The position numbers were made by a program, and so were the translations under genes. A stretch of 30,850 nucleotides of DNA, from the IMG/VR virus record IMGVR_UViG_3300043427_000815, positions 1-30,850 of that record; one strand, given 5' to 3'. Of this stretch, positions 22,433 to 28,093 are shown piece by piece; within the stretch, counting starts at the first letter, position 1, and each line of letters starts with the position of its first letter. A model generated the notes under the pieces. That model was not told where the DNA came from. It worked only from the letters and a program-made list of their open reading frames with translations, and did not search any database. Source of the stretch: a virus.

Positions 22433-22462
22433 TTGGCAGCCTTGCCCCTTTAGGGGTATACT
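22433..22462 (+). promoter_or_regulatory. Early promoter copy 1 (TTGGCA-N18-TATACT)
   Basis: TTGGCA (22433-22438), an 18-base spacer and TATACT (22457-22462) make a near-consensus sigma70 promoter. It is preceded by the exonuclease stop and followed 24 bases later by the ATG at 22486. The GGGGTATACTCCATCTGCAGAG context closely matches the promoter near 24258-24286. Confidence 0.72.
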
Positions 22463-22485
22463 CCATCTGCAGAGATGCCCCACGC

Positions 22486-22794
22486 ATGACGAACCCCCAC
22501 CTCCTCCTTGGCGCCATCGCCAGCACCAAAGCCGAAATCAAGCGCCACGAAGACGCCCTTCAAGTCCTGATGGACGACCTTGCCCTGATGTACGCCACGG
22601 GCGAGATGGACGACCTCAAAGACGAAGATGGCAACCTTGTTGGCGAAGCCGTTAAGGTGTCCCGCTGCACCCGCGCAAGTTGGCAATACAGCAATGCCGT
22701 CAAGGAGCTGCAGCAGCTTGAGCAGTTCGAGGGCATAGCGACTAAAAAGGAGACGGAGTATTGGCGGGTGACCCTGCCGAAAGCAGAGTTCTAA
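22486..22794 (+). CDS. Small coiled-coil hypothetical protein
   Basis: This 102-residue protein begins MTNPHLLLGAIASTKAEIKRHEDALQVLMDDLALM. Then come MDDLKDEDGNLVGEAVKVSRCTRASWQYSNAVKELQQLEQFEG and the ending KKETEYWRVTLPKAEF. Two helical segments with heptad spacing flank a small beta part. I have seen this YWRV-containing small protein next to phage exonucleases of cyanobacterial phages, but its function is not known to me. It is the first gene behind the early promoter at 22433. Its stop overlaps the next start (TAATG). Confidence 0.7.
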   Translation: MTNPHLLLGAIASTKAEIKRHEDALQVLMDDLALMYATGEMDDLKDEDGNLVGEAVKVSRCTRASWQYSNAVKELQQLEQFEGIATKKETEYWRVTLPKAEF

Positions 22795-23000
22795 TGTCTG
22801 ACACTCCCGTAGACGACCGCATTGAAGCCATCCTTGGCAAATACGACCTATGGGAGCCAGATCAGTACCGCGACGCCGTTGCTGAGCTTGCTGTTTACCT
22901 GTTGACCCTCACTGAAGAGGAAATTCAGGGCAGCTTGTATCACCAACGGCTCAGGGATAAGTTTCATCTTGAAAATTGTTTGATGCGATCAAATGGCTAA
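22794..23000 (+). CDS. Small acidic hypothetical protein
   Basis: This 68-residue protein starts at ATG 22794, sharing one base with the previous stop. It reads MSDTPVDDRIEAILGKYDLWEPDQYRDAVAELAVYLLTLTEEEIQGSL and ends KFHLENCLMRSNG. It is acidic and probably all-helical. No family recognised. It overlaps the next small gene by eight bases. Confidence 0.65.
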   Translation: MSDTPVDDRIEAILGKYDLWEPDQYRDAVAELAVYLLTLTEEEIQGSLYHQRLRDKFHLENCLMRSNG

Positions 23001-23127
23001 CCCTTACAACCTGAGCTGGCAAACACGGCTGTTGTTTTGGCTGCTGTCAAAGCGCCCTGATGTAGACGGCATTACATTCAGCACACCTGTTGAGCACCTG
23101 ACACGTTGCCTCAGTCATACGCGATGA
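22993..23127 (+). CDS. Very small hypothetical protein bridging to rusA
   Basis: This 44-residue protein reads MANPYNLSWQTRLLFWLLSKRPDVDGITFSTPVEHLTRC and ends SHTR. The ATG at 22993 overlaps the previous stop by eight bases, and its TGA forms an ATGA junction with the RusA start at 23124. This double overlap argues that it is translated. The segment LLFWLLSKRPDV is hydrophobic but short for a membrane span. The function is unknown; it may mainly provide coupling. Confidence 0.5.
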   Translation: MANPYNLSWQTRLLFWLLSKRPDVDGITFSTPVEHLTRCLSHTR

Positions 23128-23534
23128 AGTTTGCCGTTCAAGGCGTTGAGCCAGCACCGCAAGGCAGCAAGCGGCATGTGGGCAATGGCCGAATGGTGGA
23201 ATCATCCAAGAAGGTCAAGCCATGGCGTTTTGCCGTCAGCCAAGCTGCATTTGAAGCCGGGCACGAGATGTTTGAAGGTCCTGTTTACGTGGGCATCACA
23301 TTTCTATTCGCCAGGCCAAAGGCTCACTACAACACCAAGGGGCTAATCAAGCCAAATGCACCGTTTTACAAAATTAGTAAGCCTGACCTTGATAAGTTGT
23401 GCCGCTCAACATTGGATGGCATCACAGGCGTTCTGCTGAAAGATGACTCACAGGTTGCTTCTTTAATGGCAACCAAGCAATACGCCAACGAAGGCGAATA
23501 CATCGGAGCAATCATCACCATCAATCCACTGTGA
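23124..23534 (+). CDS. rusA: RusA-like Holliday junction resolvase
   Basis: This 136-residue protein has an N-terminal PAPQGSKR (the P-x-P-x-x-K/R motif of RusA) and strands around VYVGITFLF. The catalytic section is KPDLDKLCRSTLDGITGVLLKDDSQ, with D88 and D90, the D98-G position and D107/D108. The usual D-x-D-N-L-x-K is here D-L-D-K-L-x-R, a mild variation. RusA dimers cut four-way junctions, resolving recombination intermediates or branches in concatemers before packaging. The ATG at 23124 is chosen over an upstream TTG because of its ATGA overlap with the tiny gene upstream. It is followed by a GTGA overlap with the next gene. Confidence 0.9.
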   Translation: MKFAVQGVEPAPQGSKRHVGNGRMVESSKKVKPWRFAVSQAAFEAGHEMFEGPVYVGITFLFARPKAHYNTKGLIKPNAPFYKISKPDLDKLCRSTLDGITGVLLKDDSQVASLMATKQYANEGEYIGAIITINPL

Positions 23535-24271
23535 AAGGTTCAAAGCATCTCCGCGAATGCGCTGTTTGCAAATCTGTTTTCAAGATCCCAATCCTCAAAG
23601 GCAATCACAAAAGCGATAGGCAAACCTGTAGCCGCGTTTGTCATCTGCGATTTGTTAGTCAGCAGGCGAAACGCTGGACACAAGGCGAAATTGACATCAT
23701 CGAACAGCTCAGCACGTCCATGCCGCCAAAGCGTTTGTATCTGACGTATTGCCGAATGGCTGCTGATCGTGGATTTCCTAAGCGGTCAGAACCGTCATTT
23801 CGCTGCAAGCTCAGGTTGATGGGGATTCCCTTGATGCCTGAATTGGATTGGTACAGGTTGCATCAACTGGCGGAAATCTTCGGTACAAGCAGGCACTTGG
23901 TCTACAAGTTGGTCAAGCGTGGCTTGAAGGCCGAACGGGAATCAAATCATTCAAATCAGCCGTGGTTTGTGAGCCGCGCAGAGCTGAGGCGTTTTGCCCG
24001 TAAGCACCCAGAACTGTTTAGGCATTTTGATCCTGATGGTTTGTTTGTGGCGCTAGAAGATCGCAAGCTTGTTGAGCTGATCCTTGCTCAGCCGAAGATC
24101 AAGGCGCCGAATCGCTATAACCCCACACCAGTGAAATGCGTGGAAACAGGCCAGATATACGAAAGCTATCGCGCTGCTGCCAGGGCTGTTTTTGTTGATG
24201 GTTCCGCTGTCTATGCAGCGGCTAAACGTGGTTATCGGGCGGGGGGCTACCACTGGGTTGCCATGCGCTAA
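23531..24271 (+). CDS. Zinc-ribbon plus helix-turn-helix phage protein
   Basis: This 246-residue protein has a GTG start at 23531, overlapping the rusA stop by four bases. The N-terminus (ECAVCKSVFKIP and CSRVCHLRF) is a four-cysteine zinc ribbon. The middle has WTQGEIDIIEQL, a SANT-like start, and LAEIFGTSRHLVYKLVKRGLKAER, a helix-turn-helix. The C-terminus (VKCVETGQIYESYRAAARAVFVDGSAVYAAAKRGYRAGGYHW) resembles the NUMOD/IENR-type helix-turn-helix repeat found beside homing endonucleases, but no nuclease domain is present. It may be an early transcription regulator or DNA-binding accessory of recombination. Function is inferred. Confidence 0.7.
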   Translation: MKGSKHLRECAVCKSVFKIPILKGNHKSDRQTCSRVCHLRFVSQQAKRWTQGEIDIIEQLSTSMPPKRLYLTYCRMAADRGFPKRSEPSFRCKLRLMGIPLMPELDWYRLHQLAEIFGTSRHLVYKLVKRGLKAERESNHSNQPWFVSRAELRRFARKHPELFRHFDPDGLFVALEDRKLVELILAQPKIKAPNRYNPTPVKCVETGQIYESYRAAARAVFVDGSAVYAAAKRGYRAGGYHWVAMR

Positions 24272-24286
24272 ATACTGGGATATACT
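24258..24286 (+). promoter_or_regulatory. Early promoter copy 2 (TTGCCA-N17-TATACT)
   Basis: TTGCCA (24258-24263), a 17-base spacer and TATACT (24281-24286) make a near-consensus sigma70 promoter. The -35 lies within the last codons of the preceding gene. The downstream CTCCATGCAGAGG closely matches the element at 22433-22462. The ATG of the annealing-protein gene follows at 24333, leaving a leader of about 40 bases. Confidence 0.75.
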
Positions 24287-24332
24287 CCATGCAGAGGCGT
24301 TCCCTCTGTCTCCGACCTACTCGCACTCCTCT

Positions 24333-25031
24333 ATGACCGTCTTCCCCAACCTCGGGGCTGTCATCACCAAGGCCGACGTTGACACCAAAGGCACCGGCTC
24401 CTACGCCGCTGAATACGTCAACTGGTGTCGTGTGGCCCACCTGCTGCATGACAACGCCCCCGGATGGCAGTTCCATCTCGTCCGCAATTCAGACGATCAA
24501 CACGTTTGGAAATCACCTGACGGCACCGCCTACGTCGTCGGTTGTTTCTCAGGCCCCGATGGTCTCCGAACGCCTGACTTCCCTCAGGCAATCATGGACA
24601 ACCGAAACAATGCCATTGCCTTTGAAAAGGTCACTGCGCGTGATCTCACGGACGCTCACAGGCGTTGTCTCTGCACTGCAGCCGCCGCTCAGTTCGGTTT
24701 GGCATGGCAGCTTTGGGCACGTGAACCCGTCGAAAATCCGCACCGCGAAGAGGGCTCCAAACCACCCCTTCAACAGGTTTCTGAAAAGGCTGCGGAGTCA
24801 ACTAAGCCAGCGGCTAAGTCCACCGCCAAGAAAGCCGCCGGAGTGGTTTTTCTGAAAGATGAAGAGTTGGAAGAACTCAAGGATGCGGTCAAAAATTACG
24901 CCAAGCGTGAAGAGTTGATTACTGCCTTTAAAAAGCAGTTCAACATCATGGCGCCGCGTATTGCTGATCGAATCCAGTTCCCTGAACACAAACAATTCAT
25001 CAATCAATACATCGCTGACAACCCTGCATGA
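24333..25031 (+). CDS. Sak/DUF1071-like single-strand annealing protein
   Basis: This 232-residue protein starts at ATG 24333 (MTVFPNLGAVITK). The conserved core has WCRVAHLLHDNAPGWQF, then DGTAYVVGCF, then QAIMDNRNNAIAFEKVTARDLTDAHRRCLCTAAAAQFGLAWQLWARE. M-D-N-R-N-x-A-I...D-x-x-x-A-x-x-R-C-L-x-x-A-x-A-x-F-G-L-x-x-x-x-W-A-x-E is the hallmark of the DUF1071 (Sak-type) annealing proteins. A Lys/Ala/Pro linker and a helical tail follow. The family anneals complementary strands in phage recombination, typically with an exonuclease, which is encoded upstream here. It has its own promoter. Assignment is by motif; a family search would settle it. Confidence 0.75.
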   Translation: MTVFPNLGAVITKADVDTKGTGSYAAEYVNWCRVAHLLHDNAPGWQFHLVRNSDDQHVWKSPDGTAYVVGCFSGPDGLRTPDFPQAIMDNRNNAIAFEKVTARDLTDAHRRCLCTAAAAQFGLAWQLWAREPVENPHREEGSKPPLQQVSEKAAESTKPAAKSTAKKAAGVVFLKDEELEELKDAVKNYAKREELITAFKKQFNIMAPRIADRIQFPEHKQFINQYIADNPA

Positions 25032-25210
25032 CCGCAAGGCGCCCTAAAACTCAGGCGGAGATCAACCGTAAGAAAAACCGTTTCGTTGTAGCGGCAAAGC
25101 TTTCGGCTGATCTTCACAAGCAGTTGCGGGCTTACTGCACCAAGACAGGGCAAAACATCAACGAAGCCCTGAAGCACATCATCACCACTTTTCTGTCCAC
25201 ACATGGCTGA
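25028..25210 (+). CDS. Ribbon-helix-helix-like small protein
   Basis: This 60-residue protein has an ATGA overlap with the previous gene. A basic N-terminus (MTARRPKTQAEINRKKNRFV) is followed by FVVAAKLSADLHKQLRAYCTKTGQNINEALKHIITTFLS. This is the pattern of a ribbon-helix-helix DNA-binding fold: a strand, helix A, a turn at T-G-Q-N-I-N, and helix B. It probably binds DNA as a dimer and may regulate early genes. Family and target are unproven. Confidence 0.75.
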   Translation: MTARRPKTQAEINRKKNRFVVAAKLSADLHKQLRAYCTKTGQNINEALKHIITTFLSTHG

Positions 25211-25499
25211 CACTGCCTTCACCGCGAAATTCCGTATTCAGGAGAATCGCAACCGTAAAAACGACAAATCCCCCGAGGAGAACATCGTCGTTGATTTCAC
25301 CGCTGAACAGGCGATGGCTGCAGCGAATTACCTGATGACCATGGCTGAAAATGCCGAGGCCAATGGCACCAAGATTCGCATTTACACCGGCAAAGATCAG
25401 TACACCGAAGAAACCGGTTTTTCCCTTTGGGGTGGGAAATGGGGCAATAAAGGCCTTTTCTCTCCCATGAAACTCGAAACCCCTTCCGCCTCCTTCTGA
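25203..25499 (+). CDS. Small hypothetical early protein
   Basis: This 98-residue protein reads MADTAFTAKFRIQENRNRKND, then NIVVDFTAEQAMAAANYLMTMAENAEANGTKIRIYTGKDQY, and ends ETGFSLWGGKWGNKGLFSPMKLETPSASF. It is a compact alpha/beta protein with a Gly/Trp-rich C-terminal part. It resembles small conserved proteins found beside recombination genes in phages, but I cannot name the family. It overlaps the ribbon-helix-helix gene by eight bases and ends with a TGATG junction to the next gene, so it belongs to the same operon as the annealing protein. Confidence 0.65.
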   Translation: MADTAFTAKFRIQENRNRKNDKSPEENIVVDFTAEQAMAAANYLMTMAENAEANGTKIRIYTGKDQYTEETGFSLWGGKWGNKGLFSPMKLETPSASF

Positions 25500-25846
25500 T
25501 GTCCACCATGATTATCCTCACTGATTCCCAGATCGTTGAGCTGAACAATCGCATCGGGCAAATTCAACGCCTGATCGAAAGCGCCCAAGTCATTAAGGCT
25601 GGTGGCTCACCTCAGCCCGCTGCCGTTACCGAAGCCAAGCCCGCAGGCATCAAGGCAACTGTTACTCGCCGTCGTCGTCGCGCTTCTTTGAGCGAGGCCA
25701 AGGTGGTTGAAATCAAGCAGCGCCTAGCTAGTGGCACGGAATCGGCTGCAAAAATCGCCAAGTCATTTGGCGTTCACGTCAGCACGGTCAACAACATCAA
25801 GTACGGGAAAAACTGGTCACACATCAAGGTGCCAGCTAATTCCTGA
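25499..25846 (+). CDS. Helix-turn-helix protein with coiled-coil start
   Basis: This 115-residue protein has an N-terminal helix (IVELNNRIGQIQRLIESAQVIK), an Ala/Pro linker and an arginine run (TRRRRRASLSE). The C-terminal helix-turn-helix (SEAKVVEIKQRLASGTESAAKIAKSFGVHVSTVNNIKYGKNWSHIKV) ends in I-K-x-G-x-N-W, a motif shared with the protein at 26945. The coiled coil may dimerise it. It is a probable sequence-specific DNA-binding regulator at the end of the recombination operon. Its stop is convergent with, and overlaps by 11 bases, the end of a minus-strand gene. Confidence 0.75.
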   Translation: MSTMIILTDSQIVELNNRIGQIQRLIESAQVIKAGGSPQPAAVTEAKPAGIKATVTRRRRRASLSEAKVVEIKQRLASGTESAAKIAKSFGVHVSTVNNIKYGKNWSHIKVPANS

Positions 25847-26201
25847 TATCGCGTTGATAGTCCATCAGTTGCACCTCAAGGGCTGCAATTCGATTGGTGG
25901 CCTGTTGTAGCAGTGTTTGCTGCATAGACCAGGCGCGAAAAAGCTGAGCAGCAATGGGGCCTGCGTTTGGGGTGTTCTCCAGACGGCGGGCCTCTTTTTC
26001 AACGCTGAACTCTGCTGTTGCATCGCGTCTTACTTGCAGCCATTCCCAAGCGGCGTCATCCATGGTGTTGGGGTGTACCACATTCACGGTAGGTAGAGCG
26101 TCAAGATCAAGAATCACAACTTGCCGAAATAAGGGGTTTACTCCTTGCAGATTTTGGCTACCATCTGCCCAGCCGGAGCGATCCGGCACGCTACACACCA
26201 C
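25836..26201 (-). CDS. Minus-strand hypothetical helical protein within the early arm
   Basis: This open frame of 121 codons has a native-looking body: QVVILDLDALPTVNVVHPNTMDDAAWEWLQVRRDATAEFSVEKEARRLE and a helical C-terminus AQLFRAWSMQQTLLQQATNRIAALEVQLMDYQRD. The start is unsure. GTG at 26199-26201 is the longest form, GTG at 26115-26117 fits the beginning of the conserved-looking part, and ATG at 26063 is the shortest. A shorter form would leave room for divergent promoters before the gene at 26210. It is antisense to the rightward operons and convergent with the gene ending at 25846. No family recognised. Confidence 0.55.
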   Translation of the reverse strand: MVCSVPDRSGWADGSQNLQGVNPLFRQVVILDLDALPTVNVVHPNTMDDAAWEWLQVRRDATAEFSVEKEARRLENTPNAGPIAAQLFRAWSMQQTLLQQATNRIAALEVQLMDYQRDIRN

Positions 26202-26209
26202 ACAACACC

Positions 26210-26344
26210 ATGAAAAACCTTGTCTCCAACGCCGTTCTCTTCCTGATCCCCATCATCACCTTCGCCGCCATCATCCACGACGGCCTCATCTATCAACCCA
26301 GCTCAAACCGTCCCTCCACTCAACAATCAATCGTCATCAAATGA
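26210..26344 (+). CDS. Tiny single-span membrane protein
   Basis: This 44-residue protein has a short polar start (MKNLVSNA), one hydrophobic segment (VLFLIPIITFAAIIHDGLIY) and a polar Ser/Gln-rich tail. Its TGA forms an ATGA overlap with the next gene at 26341. The segment is of the right length to cross a membrane once, with the tail likely outside by the charge pattern. It could be a holin-like or host-membrane-acting early protein, but its place in the early operon argues against a simple lysis role. The function is unknown. Confidence 0.65.
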   Translation: MKNLVSNAVLFLIPIITFAAIIHDGLIYQPSSNRPSTQQSIVIK

Positions 26345-26640
26345 GCTACGTCATCCTCTCCTCCCAGTGCTGCGGCAAAGTCGCACCCGTCATCAGCCCC
26401 AATCAAAAGACCTACAAGATGTCGCCCAATCGTTTGGGTGTTCGTGCTGATCGTGATCTTTGGCGCTTCTGCCCCGGTATGCCCTGTTACGTCAAGGGCT
26501 GGCTACAGGCTGAATGCACCATCATCAGCAAGCTAGAGGGCTATTCATGGCCCAGCTACTTAGTCGAAAGCCACGACGGTCACAAGTACACCGTCAGCCA
26601 GCTCTACCTATCCCGCAGGCCCATCGAAGGCAAGAAATAG
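26341..26640 (+). CDS. Small hypothetical protein with N-terminal CC
   Basis: This 99-residue protein starts MSYVILSSQCCGKVAPVISPNQKTYKMSPNRLGVRADRDLWRFCPGMPCYVKGW. It ends IISKLEGYSWPSYLVESHDGHKYTVSQLYLSRRPIEGKK. Four cysteines (C10, C11, C44, C49) may bind metal. The second half has an SH3-like strand pattern (SYLVESHDGHKYTVSQLYLSRR). The ATG is chosen from the ATGA overlap with the membrane protein gene; the frame is open much further upstream only because it crosses other genes. No family is recognised. Confidence 0.65.
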   Translation: MSYVILSSQCCGKVAPVISPNQKTYKMSPNRLGVRADRDLWRFCPGMPCYVKGWLQAECTIISKLEGYSWPSYLVESHDGHKYTVSQLYLSRRPIEGKK

Positions 26641-26765
26641 TTGACAGGTGGGTGATCCTCACGCGGTGTCACCCTTACCACTGCCTGTCATCAGCGGACG
26701 TTTCCGTTCCCCTCAAAAAGGTTTACGGACTGACACCTTAAACATCATCCACCGATCCGCAAGCC
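26641..26765 (+). ncRNA. 125-base intergenic region with two hairpins
   Basis: Right after the TAG of the preceding gene, TGACAGG (26642-26648) can pair with CCTGTCA (26684-26690) around an inner GGTGA / TCACC pair (26651-26655 with 26669-26673). A second hairpin AAGGT / ACCTT (26718-26722 with 26735-26739) lies just before the next gene. Neither is followed by a T-tract, so they are not ordinary terminators. TTGACA opens the region but I see no matching -10. This could be a structured leader, a small RNA or a processing site. Confidence 0.35.
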
Positions 26766-26945
26766 ATGAATCAACTTCGCCGCTTCTACTTCACCATCCC
26801 ATCTTCAGGAGCTTATGACTGGGTAGTTGCCAGCAGCTTTGAAGACGCCAAGATCGCAGCCTTCGAAGAATGGGCGCCGCTCTACAACGAAATCGAATGG
26901 ATCACGCCCACCACTCACTCTGAAGTCAAACTCCCCGCGATCTAG
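26766..26945 (+). CDS. Small hypothetical protein
   Basis: This 59-residue protein begins MNQLRRFYFTIPSSGAYDWVVASSFEDAKIAAFEEW and ends THSEVKLPAI. It is a compact beta-alpha-beta-like pattern (FYFTIPSS...WVVASSFEDAKIAAF) seen in many small phage proteins in which a surface-exposed helix follows a strand pair. Its TAG overlaps the GTG of the next gene by one base. The function is unknown. Confidence 0.6.
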   Translation: MNQLRRFYFTIPSSGAYDWVVASSFEDAKIAAFEEWAPLYNEIEWITPTTHSEVKLPAI

Positions 26946-27298
26946 TGGCCGCCTCAAAAAAGGTTCTCACCGAGAGCAACGTGGTTGAAATTCTTCAATC
27001 CGTCGAAACCAACTCACAACTAGCCGCACGCTTTGGCGTCAGCCGTCAGGCCATTTCACAGATCCGTAATGGCACCAACTGGGTCAATGTGGCGCCAGAA
27101 CTTCCACGAATCCCCATCCGTGTCAAAGAATCAGTCCGCAAGGATTACTTGGCCAAGCGACCCAACTGCCAAAACTGCCTCGAATGGAATGGCCATGAAT
27201 GTTCCTACGGGTTCCCGGAGGCCATAGATGAACCATTTTTTGCCGTTGGATGCGACCTCTACAGAGGAAATCAGGGCGGTCCTAGATCAATGCCTTGA
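26945..27298 (+). CDS. Helix-turn-helix protein with a four-cysteine GFPEA module
   Basis: This 117-residue protein starts with GTG at 26945. Residues 7-50 form a helix-turn-helix (LTESNVVEILQSVETNSQLAARFGVSRQAISQIRNGTNW) closely related in spacing to the protein at 25499. Residues 75-106 hold C75-x2-C78, C86-S-x-G-F-P-E-A (86-93) and C103-x-L-Y. This combination also occurs at the end of the protein at 28094. The module looks like a small metal-binding (probably zinc) finger. The fusion suggests a DNA-binding regulator. It overlaps the next gene by 71 bases. Confidence 0.72.
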   Translation: MAASKKVLTESNVVEILQSVETNSQLAARFGVSRQAISQIRNGTNWVNVAPELPRIPIRVKESVRKDYLAKRPNCQNCLEWNGHECSYGFPEAIDEPFFAVGCDLYRGNQGGPRSMP

Positions 27299-27422
27299 CG
27301 CCTACTGGTCAGAGCGTTTCAACGAATTAACCATTGACCACCCGGCACGGATGCACGCTGCATTGCAGCCATTTATCAGCTATCAAGCCGAGAGATGCCC
27401 CGTATCCAATGCCCCCGATTAA
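27228..27422 (+). CDS. Small hypothetical protein
   Basis: This 64-residue protein begins MNHFLPLDATSTEEIRAVLDQCLDAYWSERFNELT and ends SYQAERCPVSNAPD. It is helical with a few cysteines. The ATG at 27228 gives a 71-base overlap with the previous gene; TTG codons at 27240 or 27246 would reduce it only slightly. It is followed by a 14-base overlap with the next gene. No family recognised. Confidence 0.5.
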   Translation: MNHFLPLDATSTEEIRAVLDQCLDAYWSERFNELTIDHPARMHAALQPFISYQAERCPVSNAPD

Positions 27423-27606
27423 GGCAACCCAGGCCCGTTACAACAGCCCAACGCATTTCTGCTACGGCGCCGATTGGACGGGCTACGGTTTGCATTCAGG
27501 TTATGAACCATGGTGCTGGGATGGCTCTGCCGTTTGGTGGGGACCTATCTGCGACACCTACTCAGAAGCCCTCAACCTTGCCAAGGAACATGCTGAACGC
27601 TGTTGA
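27409..27606 (+). CDS. Small Trp/Tyr/Gly-rich hypothetical protein
   Basis: This 65-residue protein reads MPPIKATQARYNSPTHFCYGADWTGYGLHSGYEPWCWDGSAVWWGPICDT and ends YSEALNLAKEHAERC. It is unusually rich in aromatic residues and Gly, with four cysteines, which suggests a compact extracellular-like or metal-binding fold followed by a helix. The ATG at 27409 is chosen because it begins the native-looking part. The upstream in-frame extension is compositionally foreign. It overlaps the next gene by 17 bases. The function is unknown. Confidence 0.6.
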   Translation: MPPIKATQARYNSPTHFCYGADWTGYGLHSGYEPWCWDGSAVWWGPICDTYSEALNLAKEHAERC

Positions 27607-27862
27607 ACTGGACCAACGCCGCGCCGATTTCATGGACACCATCTATGAGGTCAAGGGCCGCAACGACAACCTTTACACCGGGCTATGGATTGAATTTCAG
27701 CAACACCTCGCCAACAAATTTCGTGACCTTGATTATGAGGTTCTGCGTAGCGACATTATTCGTGGCGCTGGTGGCATTGACAACGACGTGGCTAAACGCA
27801 ACGCTGATGTTGCCATTACCGTAATGACCAAGCATCTTATGGAAGGTTGGAGTGATCAATGA
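27590..27862 (+). CDS. Small helical hypothetical protein
   Basis: This 90-residue protein starts at ATG 27590 with ribosome site AAGGAA. It reads MLNAVELDQRRADFMDTIYEVKGRNDNLYTGLWIEFQQHLANKFRDLD. The rest is YEVLRSDIIRGAGGIDNDVAKRNADVAITVMTKHLMEGWSDQ. It is mainly helical and acidic overall. Its stop overlaps the next ATG by four bases. No family recognised. Confidence 0.65.
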   Translation: MLNAVELDQRRADFMDTIYEVKGRNDNLYTGLWIEFQQHLANKFRDLDYEVLRSDIIRGAGGIDNDVAKRNADVAITVMTKHLMEGWSDQ

Positions 27863-28092
27863 AAGTCACCGCCCCATTCCTTAACTGGCTTGAAAATCGC
27901 GCACTGAATTTCCTTGCCAGTAGCCCCCGTGTTGGCACGATTCAAATCAGGATGCGCGGTTCGCTGCTTACCTACATCGTGCGGGATTACAACGATCCTT
28001 TCTGTGAAGGGCGAACAGATGAAGAATTTGTCCCTGATGCGTTCAACCTAGAGCGGATTTTCCATCAACCCTCCTACGGGGAAGAGGAGTGA
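27859..28092 (+). CDS. Small hypothetical protein
   Basis: This 77-residue protein begins MKVTAPFLNWLENRALNFLASSPRVGTIQIRMRGSLLTYIVRDY. It ends CEGRTDEEFVPDAFNLERIFHQPSYGEEE. An amphipathic helix is followed by a strand pair. The ATG forms an ATGA overlap with the previous stop. It is followed after one base by the GTG of the next gene, with a GGGGAAGAGGAG ribosome site in its last codons. The function is unknown. Confidence 0.65.
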   Translation: MKVTAPFLNWLENRALNFLASSPRVGTIQIRMRGSLLTYIVRDYNDPFCEGRTDEEFVPDAFNLERIFHQPSYGEEE

Positions 28093-28093
28093 A

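Noticed and set aside
25954-26340. Upstream extension of the gene at 26341 on the plus strand
   Set aside because: The extension is Ser/His/Pro-rich, runs antisense to one gene and over the tiny membrane protein gene; the ATGA junction at 26341 gives a better start.
26641-26669. Sigma70 promoter from TTGACA at 26641
   Set aside because: The -35 is perfect but nothing like TATAAT occurs 16 to 19 bases downstream.
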